A DNA stretch of 48,612 nt from Rhizobium terrae. GTDB taxonomy: Bacteria > Pseudomonadota > Alphaproteobacteria > Rhizobiales > Rhizobiaceae. Below are positions 7,120-17,936 of this stretch, piece by piece. Under the pieces are notes generated by a model. The model saw only the letters and a program-made list of their open reading frames with translations, was not told the DNA's origin and ran no database searches. Numbering within the stretch: the stretch's first letter is position 1; each line of letters opens with the position of its first letter. A program made the translations under genes and the position numbers. Location: the NCBI RefSeq assembly GCF_003425685.1, contig NZ_QJKM01000027.1, positions 1-48,612 of the forward strand, given 5' to 3'.

Positions 7120-8361
7120 TCAGCTCCGGTAATCGCCGTTGATGGCGACATATTCCTTCGTGAGGTCGCAGGTCCAGACGGTTGCCTTGCCTTGGCCGAG
7201 GCCGAGATCGACCCTCACCGGGATATCCTGCTTCTTCATCACGTTCGATGCGGCTTCTTCCGAATAGCCCGGATCGCGCTCGCCATTGACCGCGACCCGC
7301 ACGTCGCCGAACCAGATCGCTAGGCGGTCGCGGTCTGCAGCTTCGCCTGCCTTGCCGACCGCCATCACGATACGGCCCCAGTTGGCGTCCTCGCCGGCGG
7401 CTGCTGTCTTGACGAGCGGCGAATTGGCGATCGACAGCGCGATCGTCTTGGCCGCGGCATCGCTTTCGGCGCCAGTCACGGTGATTTCGAGCATCTTGGT
7501 GGCGCCTTCGCCGTCCCGGGCGACCTGGATCGCCAAGTTTTTGAGAAGATCGTTCAGCGCGGCGCGGAAGCCGGCAAGCGCCGGATCGTCGGCATTGTCG
7601 ATACGTTTCTGGCCATCCACGGCGGCGGCCCCGGTCGCAAACAGCATCAGCGTGTCGGAGGTCGAGGTGTCGCTGTCGACGGTCATCGAATTGAAGCTCG
7701 GCTCGACGCCGGCGGACAACAGGCTCTGCAGCACGGCAGGCGCGATATCCGCATCGGTGACCACGAAGGAGAGCATGGTCGCCATGTCGGGTGCGATCAT
7801 GCCGGCGCCCTTGGCAATGCCGTTGATCGTCACCTTGACGCCGCCGATCTCGGCGGTGCGGGTCGCAACCTTGGGATAGGTGTCGGTCGTCATGATCGCC
7901 TTGGCCGCTTCCTGCCAGAAATCGCCAGTGGCGGTCCTGTTCATGTCGGCGAGCACGCCGGCGAACTTCGTCGCGTCGAGCGGTTCGCCGATGACGCCGG
8001 TCGAAGCCAGGTAGACTTGCGTTTCCTCGCAACCGACCGCTTCGGCCGCCGATTTCGCGGTCAGCGAGGTCGCAGCCTTGCCCTTGAGGCCGGTAAAGGC
8101 GTTTGCATTGCCGGAATTGACGACGACGGCCCGCGCAATCCCGTGCGGCAGATTGGCACGGCAGAAATCGACCGGCGCCGAGGGGCACTTGGAGCGCGTA
8201 AAGACGCCTGCGACCGCCGCCGGCTTGTCGAAAACCATGAGCAGCACATCGGTGCGGTTCTTGTACTTGATCCCGGCGGCGGCCGTCGCCATGCGCACGC
8301 CGCGCAGCGACGGCATCTCGGGATAGGACTTCGGAGCGAGCGGCGAAACGGAAGCGGACAT
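7120..8361 (-). CDS. argJ: Bifunctional ornithine acetyltransferase / N-acetylglutamate synthase ArgJ
   Basis: ArgJ moves the acetyl group from N-acetylornithine to glutamate, recycling it in arginine synthesis, and may also make N-acetylglutamate from acetyl-CoA. The 413-residue precursor has the self-cleavage site GAGMIAPDMATML. The cut falls between Ala194 and Thr195, and Thr195 becomes the nucleophile of the beta chain. VVNSGNANAFTG and LASTGVIGEPLD are further family signatures. The ATG at 8361 follows GGCAGGT at a good distance; a TTG six bases earlier is less likely. It belongs to the minus-strand run with the acetyltransferase and mutT genes. Confidence 0.97.
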   Translation of the reverse strand: MSASVSPLAPKSYPEMPSLRGVRMATAAAGIKYKNRTDVLLMVFDKPAAVAGVFTRSKCPSAPVDFCRANLPHGIARAVVVNSGNANAFTGLKGKAATSLTAKSAAEAVGCEETQVYLASTGVIGEPLDATKFAGVLADMNRTATGDFWQEAAKAIMTTDTYPKVATRTAEIGGVKVTINGIAKGAGMIAPDMATMLSFVVTDADIAPAVLQSLLSAGVEPSFNSMTVDSDTSTSDTLMLFATGAAAVDGQKRIDNADDPALAGFRAALNDLLKNLAIQVARDGEGATKMLEITVTGAESDAAAKTIALSIANSPLVKTAAAGEDANWGRIVMAVGKAGEAADRDRLAIWFGDVRVAVNGERDPGYSEEAASNVMKKQDIPVRVDLGLGQGKATVWTCDLTKEYVAINGDYRS

Positions 8362-8424
8362 CGTCAAATACCTGCCGGGAAATGAGAAAGACCGGACCTA
8401 TCCGGCCGTTGATTTGCTGATTGC

Positions 8425-8584
8425 TTGTGATTGGATCCTCGGGTCAAGCCCAAGGACGACGAAGGAGAGGGTGTCCCGCCGGCGCCTCAAGATAGGCCCG
8501 GCGATTTCAACGGTAGCGATTGGCGCATGCCGGCCCCCACACATTCGTCATCCTCGGGCTTGACCGAAGATCCAATCACAAACG
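8425..8584. repeat. Inverted repeat pair of the rhizobial TCCTCGGGTCAAGCCC type
   Basis: The 308-base gap between argJ and the isomerase gene contains two near-perfect inverted arms of about 39 bases. The left arm is 8425-8463 (contains GATCCTCGGGTCAAGCCC) and the right arm is 8545-8584 (contains CCTCGGGCTTGACCGAAGAT), about 80 bases apart. Each arm is itself partly palindromic. The motif resembles a dispersed element that I recall between genes in many Rhizobiales. Related degenerate copies occur near 22926-23086 and 37160-37206. I see no gene in this gap. Confidence 0.7.
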
Positions 8585-8669
8585 GACCTACTGCCCCTCA
8601 CCTGCTGCTCCGGCGTTCCAGGTTCGAACCCGGGTGAAGGATCTGCAGATGAGGGAGTATTTACTGCAA

Positions 8670-9548
8670 TTACTGCTGGGCCGGAACCGGGGCGTCGCCG
8701 CCGTCCTGCATCTTGCTGACGTCGTCGTAACCCTTCTTGAGCGCCGGATCGACGATATCGATCTTCTGCTCGGCCTTGGCCTTGGTGATCAGCGCCACGT
8801 ACTTGTCGCGCATGACGAGCTGCTTGACCTGGTCCTGGACCTGTTCGAAAGCCGGGGGCGGGGTGTCGCGCTTGTCTTCGAGCTTGATGACGTGGAAGCC
8901 GAACTGCGACTTGACCGGGGTCTTGGTATAGGCGCCCTTCTGCAGGCCGAAAGCGGCTTCCTCGAACTCCGGAACCATCTGGCCGTGGCCGAACCAGCCG
9001 AGGTCTCCACCTTCGTCCTTGTTCGAGTCCTGCGATTTTTCCTTGGCAAGCGCCGCGAAATCGCCACCCTTGTCGAGGGCCGTGATGATCGCCTTCGCCT
9101 CGTCCTCGGTCTTCACCAGGATATGGCGGGCATGCACTTCTTCCTGCTTCGGAAGGGACGCGATTTCCTTGTCGTAGCGGGCCTTCACTTCCGCATCGCT
9201 CGTCGCGTCGATGACATGCTTGCGGAAATAGGCGTTGTGCAGCTCGCGGTCGCCGATATAGGCCATGCGCTTCTTGAAGTCGTCGGTGTCCTTGACGCCT
9301 TCCTTGACCGCGCCGGCGGCAAGCAGCTTCACGTCGATCGCGCCGGAAAGGGCGGCAACCTTCTTCTGCTCGTCGGGCAGCTGGGCAAGCTGCGGGTCGA
9401 GGTTCTGGACGGCGATATCGAGCTCGGACTGGCGGATTTCCAGGCTGCCGACCTTGGCAACGACCGGATCGTCGGCGGCGAAGGCGGGAGCCTGTGTGAG
9501 GATCGCTGCGGCAAGAGCGGCCGTTACGAGGAATTTATGGCGCAACAT
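8670..9548 (-). CDS. Periplasmic parvulin-type peptidyl-prolyl isomerase
   Basis: A 292-residue exported foldase of the SurA/PrsA/PpiD class. A signal peptide with cut near AFA|AD (residue 24) is followed by a helical chaperone-like N-terminal domain. A parvulin domain comes next (EVHARHILVKTEDEAKAI, then GGDLGWFGHGQMVPEFEEAAF and SQFGFHVIKLED). A charged tail ends the protein. It probably assists folding of outer-membrane or periplasmic proteins delivered by the Sec pathway. The ATG at 9548 is preceded by GAAAGGT; an upstream in-frame start would bury the signal peptide. It is divergent from secA. Confidence 0.92.
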   Translation of the reverse strand: MLRHKFLVTAALAAAILTQAPAFAADDPVVAKVGSLEIRQSELDIAVQNLDPQLAQLPDEQKKVAALSGAIDVKLLAAGAVKEGVKDTDDFKKRMAYIGDRELHNAYFRKHVIDATSDAEVKARYDKEIASLPKQEEVHARHILVKTEDEAKAIITALDKGGDFAALAKEKSQDSNKDEGGDLGWFGHGQMVPEFEEAAFGLQKGAYTKTPVKSQFGFHVIKLEDKRDTPPPAFEQVQDQVKQLVMRDKYVALITKAKAEQKIDIVDPALKKGYDDVSKMQDGGDAPVPAQQ

Positions 9549-9650
9549 CGATTTACCTTTCGATAGGGGCACCGGTCCCGGAATGCCTGATTCCGGCCGG
9601 AAATCCTTCACAAACACCGGATTGTGGCCATTCTGTATCGGCCATTACCG

Positions 9651-9679
9651 TTGACATCATTCGACCCCCCTCTTATCTG
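9651..9679 (+). promoter_or_regulatory. Probable secA promoter
   Basis: TTGACA at 9651-9656 and TATCTG at 9674-9679 are separated by exactly 17 bases, close to the housekeeping sigma-factor consensus. It reads toward secA and would give a 5' leader of about 110 bases, long enough for leader control. Confidence 0.6.
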
Positions 9680-9797
9680 TCACGCAACCTTGCGTCCAGC
9701 AGAGTTTCCGGGCGTGGCGGGTCATTTTGTCGTCATCGGACAGACCGGCGCCCACGCCCGCGAGCCCTTGGAATTGTATTCAGAAAGGACCATTCAT

Positions 9798-12509
<2,712 letters not shown>

Positions 12510-12531
12510 GCCTGGCGCTGACTGAATGAAC

Positions 12532-12566
12532 AAAACGCCGTGGGTCGATCGATTCCGCGGCGTTTC
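12532..12566. terminator. Bidirectional terminator between secA and the LysR gene
   Basis: AAAACGCCG at 12532-12540 pairs with CGGCGTTT at 12558-12565, giving a stem flanked by A and T runs on the two sides. It lies between two convergent genes, so it can serve both secA and the LysR regulator gene. Confidence 0.75.
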
Positions 12567-12578
12567 ATTTCGGCCGCG

Positions 12579-13484
12579 TCACGCGGCTCCCGAAGACTGA
12601 ACGCAGACATCCCGTACGCAGCCCCGCAGCCAGCGATGCGCCGGATCCGCTTCCATGCGCGGGTGCCAGAACAGCGACACCGTAATCTCCGGCATCGAAA
12701 CGGGAAGGGCGAAACCGGCCATCCCGGCACGCAGCGCCCGGGTCTGCCGTTCCGGCACGCTGGCGATCAGGTCGGACGAGCGGGCAAGCGCCAGCGCCGC
12801 CGAGAAACCACTGACGATGACCGCGATCTCGCGCTCCAGCCCCGACCGGGCCAGCGCCTCGTCGATCGGCCCCTTGTCGAGGCCCCGCCGTGAAACGAGG
12901 ATATGGCGGCCGGCCGCATAACGGGCCGGCGTCACCTCGCCTTCGCAAAGCGCGTGCCCTGTCCGCACGACACCGACGAAGCGGTCGCGGAACAGGGCCT
13001 GCATCCTGAGTTCCGGCCCCGCGCCCGCGCCGGCGACGCCAAGCTCCAGATCGACCGTCCCGTCGCGAAGCGGCGTGTTTTCCTTGTCGAGCTTCTGCAC
13101 GAAGCGCAGCCGAACGCCGGGCGCCTCGTCGAAGACCCGGGAAAGCAGCGCATTGCCGAAATTTTCCACGAAGCCGTCGCTGGCCCTGATCGTGAACGTC
13201 CGGGAGAGCTGCCGGAGATCGATCCCTTCCGCCGGCCGCAGGGCCGCTTCGGCATCCCTGACGAGCATACCGACCTGCTCGCGAAGCTCCAGCGCCCGTG
13301 GCGTCGGGACGAGGCCGCGGCCTGCGCGCACCAGCAGGGGATCGCCCGTCGTCTCGCGCAGCCTCGCCAGCGCACGGCTCATGGCTGATGGGCTGAGCCG
13401 CAATCGCCTGGCGGCCCGCGCCACGCTGCCTTCGGAAAGCAGGACGTCGAGGGTGACGAGAAGATTGAGATCGGGTCGGGACAT
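12579..13484 (-). CDS. LysR family transcriptional regulator
   Basis: A 301-residue LysR-type regulator. The N-terminal helix-turn-helix is clear (DLNLLVTLDVLLSEGSVARAA, then RLRLSPSAMSRALARLRE). The effector domain (TFTIRASDGFVENFG onwards) follows. PcpR/SyrM-like members of this family often open with xPDLNLL. It is divergent from the MFS exporter at 13614 with a dyad TTCAAT-N6-ATTGAA between them, so it very likely controls that exporter. The inducer is unknown. The ATG at 13484 lacks a good ribosome-binding site, but longer starts add atypical residues. Confidence 0.9.
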   Translation of the reverse strand: MSRPDLNLLVTLDVLLSEGSVARAARRLRLSPSAMSRALARLRETTGDPLLVRAGRGLVPTPRALELREQVGMLVRDAEAALRPAEGIDLRQLSRTFTIRASDGFVENFGNALLSRVFDEAPGVRLRFVQKLDKENTPLRDGTVDLELGVAGAGAGPELRMQALFRDRFVGVVRTGHALCEGEVTPARYAAGRHILVSRRGLDKGPIDEALARSGLEREIAVIVSGFSAALALARSSDLIASVPERQTRALRAGMAGFALPVSMPEITVSLFWHPRMEADPAHRWLRGCVRDVCVQSSGAA

Positions 13485-13524
13485 GGAGCGAGCATAGCAC
13501 GCGCACCGCCGCGATGACATGGCG

Positions 13525-13542
13525 TTCAATGCATCAATTGAA
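13525..13542. promoter_or_regulatory. Palindromic LysR-type operator candidate
   Basis: TTCAATGCATCAATTGAA is a perfect 6+6 base inverted repeat with a six-base spacer and fits the T-N11-A rule for LysR binding sites. It sits in the 129-base gap between the divergent regulator and MFS genes, at a position suited to control both. Confidence 0.55.
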
Positions 13543-13613
13543 TGCAAATGCTGCGCCTTCCGCCATTCCATGTCGCGTGGTCAGTTATCCGGAAACAACT
13601 TCGGAGGCCTTCG

Positions 13614-15071
13614 ATGGCAACGGTACGGCAGCAGGATCAAAGCGGGAGTTCAGATATCGGCACGAAAAAGGCCCCGGCCGATGGAGCCACGCGCTCGACC
13701 CGCGGAGCGCTCGCCGCCCTGTCCCTCTCCATACTGCTTTCCTCGCTCGGCACCAGCATCGCCAATGTCGGCCTGCCGGCACTCGCGGAAGCCTTCGGCG
13801 CGTCATTCCAGGAGGTCCAATGGATCGTGCTCGCCTATCTGCTCGCGATCACCACGCTGATCGTCAGCATGGGACGGCTGGGGGACATGTTCGGCCGCAG
13901 GCGGCTTCTGCTCGCCGGCCTTTGGCTGTTCACGGCAGCCTCCGTCATCAGCGGCTTCGCCCCGACGCTGATGATGCTCGTCGTCGCCCGCGGCGTACAG
14001 GGGCTCGGCGCCGCCATCATGATGGCGCTTGCCATGGCCCTGATCGGTGAAACCGTTCCGAGGGACAGGACAGGCGGCGCCATGGGATTGCTCGGCACGA
14101 TGTCGGCGGTCGGCACCGCGCTTGGCCCCTCGCTCGGCGGCCTGCTCATCTCCGGCTTCGGCTGGAGGGCGATATTCCTGGTCAACGTGCCGCTCGGTCT
14201 TCTGGCTCTGCTGTTCGTCCGCCGCCACCTGCCTGCCGACGATACGGCGCAAGACAGGAAAAACGCTGGATTCGACCTGATCGGCACCCTGCTGCTTGCC
14301 TCGACGCTTGCCGCTTATGCGCTGGCCATGACCCTTGGACGCGGCGGCTTCGGGCCGCTGAACATGGTTCTCCTGGGGTTGGCCGGATTGGGCGCCACCG
14401 TCTTTACTGTGGCGGAAGCCCGGATCGCCTCCCCGCTGATCCGCCTGTCAACGATCAGGCAACCTTTCCTCGGCGGGAGCCTTGCCATGGGACTGCTGGT
14501 TTCGACGGTGATGATGGCGACGCTGGTGGTCGGCCCCTTCTACCTCTCCCGTGCGCTTGGCCTCAATGCGGCAATGGCCGGCCTCCTGCTGTCGGTCGGG
14601 CCGGTCATCTCCATGCTGAGCGGCATTCCGGCCGGGAGGATCATCGACCGATTGGGTGCGCCATCCATGGTCGCCGCCGGCCTACTCGCCATGACGACCG
14701 GGTGCGTCGCGCTCTCCTTCCTTCCTGCTGTGCTCGGCATCGGCGGTTACGTCGCGGCGATTGCCATCCTGACACCTGGCTATCAGCTGTTCCAGGCCGC
14801 CAACAACACCGCCGTCATGCTGGATGTTTCCCCGGAACAGCGCGGCGCGGTCTCCGGCATGATCAATCTCTCGCGCAATCTGGGCCTGGTCACGGGCGCA
14901 TCGGTCATGGGTGCCGTGTTTGCGAGCGCCACCGGCACGACGGATATGCTGGCCGCCTCGGCGCAGGCCGTCGGTGCGGGAATGCGCACAACCTTCCTCG
15001 TCGCGGCCGGATTGACCGGGCTTGCCCTCGTCATCGCGCTCGCAAGCCGCCGCGCTGCGGATCGCTCCTGA
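13614..15071 (+). CDS. MFS drug exporter, DHA2 (14-helix) family
   Basis: A 485-residue inner-membrane proton antiporter. After a polar N-terminus of about 30 residues it shows successive membrane helices. The MFS motif between helices 2 and 3 reads MGRLGDMFGRRRLL. The family motif C region is GLLGTMSAVGTALGPSLGGLL. Length and the motif pattern fit the DHA2 group (SmvA, QacA, EmrB-like), exporting cationic or hydrophobic drugs; the substrate is not predictable. The ATG at 13614 is set by CGGAGG seven bases before it. No membrane-fusion partner is adjacent, so it may work alone under control of the divergent LysR protein. Confidence 0.9.
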   Translation: MATVRQQDQSGSSDIGTKKAPADGATRSTRGALAALSLSILLSSLGTSIANVGLPALAEAFGASFQEVQWIVLAYLLAITTLIVSMGRLGDMFGRRRLLLAGLWLFTAASVISGFAPTLMMLVVARGVQGLGAAIMMALAMALIGETVPRDRTGGAMGLLGTMSAVGTALGPSLGGLLISGFGWRAIFLVNVPLGLLALLFVRRHLPADDTAQDRKNAGFDLIGTLLLASTLAAYALAMTLGRGGFGPLNMVLLGLAGLGATVFTVAEARIASPLIRLSTIRQPFLGGSLAMGLLVSTVMMATLVVGPFYLSRALGLNAAMAGLLLSVGPVISMLSGIPAGRIIDRLGAPSMVAAGLLAMTTGCVALSFLPAVLGIGGYVAAIAILTPGYQLFQAANNTAVMLDVSPEQRGAVSGMINLSRNLGLVTGASVMGAVFASATGTTDMLAASAQAVGAGMRTTFLVAAGLTGLALVIALASRRAADRS

Positions 15072-15200
15072 CGATGACGGACCTCGGAATGATCGGCAAT
15101 CGTGAAGGCTTCGGGAGGGGGACGAACCCTTTCTTAACCCTGACGTGGCAACACTTGTCGCCATTGTCCCCGTCGGCTTTACGAGTATTGCGTGCCCATC

Positions 15201-16613
15201 ATGGCGGTCATCGAAACAGCGGAAAGACTGCTTCCGCCTGGTCTGAGGACCCGGCTTGCTCCGCTTACGCGCAAACTCCGGTCGGTCCTCACCGATGACG
15301 ACGAGACCGCCCGAGCCCAGCGCCGAGCCCTCATCGCCTTCGTCATCCGGGTTCTGAGTGCGGCGATCGCCTTCGTGTCGCAGATCGTGCTCGCCCGGCT
15401 GATGGGAGAGTTCGAATACGGCATCTTCGCCTTCGTCTGGGTCCTGGTGGTGCTTGCCGGCAATCTCTCCTGCCTTGGTTTCCATACATCCGTCATCCGC
15501 TTCCTGCACCAGCACAAGGCGCGGGGCGAGACAGCCTCCGTGCGCGGCCTCAATCTCGCCGTCCGCCTGATCGCCGTCCTCTCGGCAAGCGCGGTGGCTG
15601 GCATCGGTTTCCTGTTCCTGTATCTCTTCGGCGAGACGATCGAACCCTATTATCTCGTGCCGATTGCGCTTGCCTTGTTTACCATGCCGATGATCGCACT
15701 CGGCGACGTGCTCGACGGCACCGCCCGCTCGAACGGCTGGACGATCGTCGCGTTGAGCCCGACCTATCTCATCCGCCCGACGCTGATCCTCGTCTTCATG
15801 CTCGCGGCGCTGTGGTTCGGTGCTGCGCATACCGCCGTCACCGCCATGCAGGCAGCACTTGCCGCAACCTATGTGACGACGCTCTCGCAGCTTCTCCGGC
15901 TGACGCTGCGGCTGCGCAAGCTTTACGGCCCAGGCCCGAGACAGTTTGAAATCGGCTCCTGGTTCCGCGTTTCGCTGCCGCTCTTCCTGGTCGACGGCAT
16001 CGGCTTCCTGCTGACCAACGCGGATGTCGTCGTCGTCGGCCTCTACCTGCCGCCCGATCAGGTCGGCATCTATTATGCCGCGGCAAAGACGATCGTGCTC
16101 GTGCAGTTCGTCTATTTTTCGATCAAGGCCGCCGCCGGCCCGCGCTTCTCGGCGATCATGGCGGAGGAGGACATGACGTCGCTCGCAGCCTTTGCCGGCC
16201 AGACCGCCCGCTGGAGCTTCTGGCCCTCGCTTGCCGTGGGACTTTGCGCGCTCGCCGCCGGCGAACTCTTGCTGTCGCTGTTCGGCAGCGCCTTCACCGC
16301 CGGCTATTGGCTGATGGCGATCCTGTTTTCCGGCATCCTGGCGAAATCGCTGGTCGGACCGGGTGAGGTGCTGCTGTCGATGGCCGGCCGCCAGAACCTC
16401 TGCGTCCTGCTCTATGCCGTGACGCTGTCGGCCAGCATCGGCCTCAACATGGCGCTCATCCCCCGCTTCGGGTTGACGGGTGCCGCCATGGCGACGGCAT
16501 TCGCGATGATGATCGAGGCGATCCTCCTGCATATCGCCGTCCGCCGCACGCTCGGCATCGTGCTCTTCGCCTTTGCCGATCCGCTGCCCTCCGCTCCTTC
16601 AAAGGCTTCCTGA
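15201..16613 (+). CDS. Polysaccharide flippase (MOP/Wzx-like)
   Basis: A 470-residue multi-pass membrane protein of the oligosaccharide flippase superfamily. A basic N-terminus is followed by RVLSAAIAFVSQIVLARLMGEFEYGIFAF, the typical first two helices, and about 12 further hydrophobic segments. VSLPLFLVDGIGFLLTNADVVVVG is the classic internal repeat. It would move lipid-linked sugars across the inner membrane. There is no glycosyltransferase cluster nearby, but the next gene, an acetyltransferase of the FemAB/CelD-like type, starts at the stop codon of this one. The start is ATG 15201 or GTG 15192; neither has a strong ribosome-binding site. Confidence 0.85.
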   Translation: MAVIETAERLLPPGLRTRLAPLTRKLRSVLTDDDETARAQRRALIAFVIRVLSAAIAFVSQIVLARLMGEFEYGIFAFVWVLVVLAGNLSCLGFHTSVIRFLHQHKARGETASVRGLNLAVRLIAVLSASAVAGIGFLFLYLFGETIEPYYLVPIALALFTMPMIALGDVLDGTARSNGWTIVALSPTYLIRPTLILVFMLAALWFGAAHTAVTAMQAALAATYVTTLSQLLRLTLRLRKLYGPGPRQFEIGSWFRVSLPLFLVDGIGFLLTNADVVVVGLYLPPDQVGIYYAAAKTIVLVQFVYFSIKAAAGPRFSAIMAEEDMTSLAAFAGQTARWSFWPSLAVGLCALAAGELLLSLFGSAFTAGYWLMAILFSGILAKSLVGPGEVLLSMAGRQNLCVLLYAVTLSASIGLNMALIPRFGLTGAAMATAFAMMIEAILLHIAVRRTLGIVLFAFADPLPSAPSKAS

Positions 16614-16614
16614 C

Positions 16615-17892
16615 ATGGCACAACCTCCGATCAGCGGCGAATTCGAAGGCAGTGGCGGCGGTCGTTTTCCGTTGACGCAACCGTTCCGCGCCGCGCGTCC
16701 CGATGCCGATACGCGCCTTTCCATAGGCCGTCCGGGCCGCGAGCTCTGCCTCTATCCGGCGGCCTTCGGCTACGACCTGCAGGAAGAACTGGAATTCCTT
16801 TCCAACCGTGCGATGGAGCCGAACATCTTCTTCTCCGCAAGGCTGCTGGCGCCCGCCATGCCGCGCGTCGAGGACAAGCAGGTGCGTCTCGCCCTCATCC
16901 GCGACGAGCAGGGGGAGCGCAGCCGCATGCGCCTCTTGATGCCTTTCACGGTGGAAAAGCCGGGCTTCTCCATGGGTGCCTCGATCATCCGCACCTGGGC
17001 CAATCCCTTCGGCCCGCTCGGCACACCGCTCGTGGATGCGGAAGACGCGGCGGAAACGATCGACAACCTGCTCGAAGCCCTGACGGCCCGCGAAGCTCGC
17101 CTTCCTTCCGTGCTGGTGATGCCCGACGTGCGGCTGAACGGTCCCTTCGCGCAGCTCGCCAAGGCGGTGGCGATCGGCCGCAACCTGCCGGTTTCGGTGA
17201 CCGATCCGTATCTGCGGCCGATGCTGGAAAGCTCCGCCGACGGCGACACCTATCTGAAACACGCGATCTCGCCCCATCATTTCCGCGAGATGCGCCGCCT
17301 CTGGCGCAATCTTTCCGCACGGGGCGGGCTTTCGTATTCCGTCGCCCGCCAACCGGAAGAGGTCCGGCTGCGTATGGAGGAATTCCTGGCGCTGGAAGCC
17401 AAGGGCTGGAAGGGCCGCCGCCGCTCGGCGCTGATCAACGACCGTTACCGCTCGGCCTTCGCCCGCGAAGCGATCACCAATCTCGCCGAAGTCGACGCAG
17501 TACGCATCCATACCGTCGATTTCGAGGGCCGCGCCATCGCCTCCCTCGTCGTCTTCCTCATGGCCGGCGAGGCCTATACCTGGAAAACCGCCTATGACGA
17601 GGGTTTTTCCAAATATTCTCCCGGTAAGCTTCTGATGATGAAGCTGACCGACTGGCATCTGGAAGACGCCAACATCGTACGCACCGACAGCTGCGCGGTG
17701 CCGGACCACCCGATCATGAGCCGGTTCTGGGAAGAGCGCGAGGAAATGGGCACGCTGGTGATCGGGCTTGCCCAGAACGGCGACCGCGACGTGCGCCAGG
17801 TCGCCGCCCAGCTTCACCTCTACCGCAATACCCGCAACATGGCCCGCATCCTTCGGGAAAAGATCCTGTCGATCGCCGGCCGGTCCGAATAG
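16615..17892 (+). CDS. GNAT acetyltransferase of the FemAB/CelD-like class
   Basis: A 425-residue protein whose second half matches the acetyltransferase domain seen in FemAB- and CelD-like envelope enzymes. It has EEFLALEAKGWKGRR, then DFEGRAIASLVVFLMAGEAYTWKTAYDEGFSKYSPGKLLMMK, a hallmark stretch. It has no signal peptide or membrane helix. The ATG at 16615 lies one base after the flippase TGA, so the two are translationally coupled and probably act on the same polysaccharide, for example by acylating a repeat unit before export. The substrate is unknown. Confidence 0.82.
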   Translation: MAQPPISGEFEGSGGGRFPLTQPFRAARPDADTRLSIGRPGRELCLYPAAFGYDLQEELEFLSNRAMEPNIFFSARLLAPAMPRVEDKQVRLALIRDEQGERSRMRLLMPFTVEKPGFSMGASIIRTWANPFGPLGTPLVDAEDAAETIDNLLEALTAREARLPSVLVMPDVRLNGPFAQLAKAVAIGRNLPVSVTDPYLRPMLESSADGDTYLKHAISPHHFREMRRLWRNLSARGGLSYSVARQPEEVRLRMEEFLALEAKGWKGRRRSALINDRYRSAFAREAITNLAEVDAVRIHTVDFEGRAIASLVVFLMAGEAYTWKTAYDEGFSKYSPGKLLMMKLTDWHLEDANIVRTDSCAVPDHPIMSRFWEEREEMGTLVIGLAQNGDRDVRQVAAQLHLYRNTRNMARILREKILSIAGRSE

Positions 17893-17936
17893 TCCCCTCC
17901 CGCGCAATCTCTGCCGGAAGCCGCAGCACGCCTGCT

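Noticed and set aside
8431..8637. A plus-strand frame starting MDPRVKPKDDEGEG inside the inverted repeat
   Set aside because: This peptide comes from reading through the repeat arm itself and is a known type of false gene call in rhizobial genomes.
14682..16532. A 616-codon minus-strand frame opposite the exporter and flippase genes
   Set aside because: Rich in Arg, Asp, Gly and His with no domain; the plus-strand membrane proteins have clear helices and motifs.
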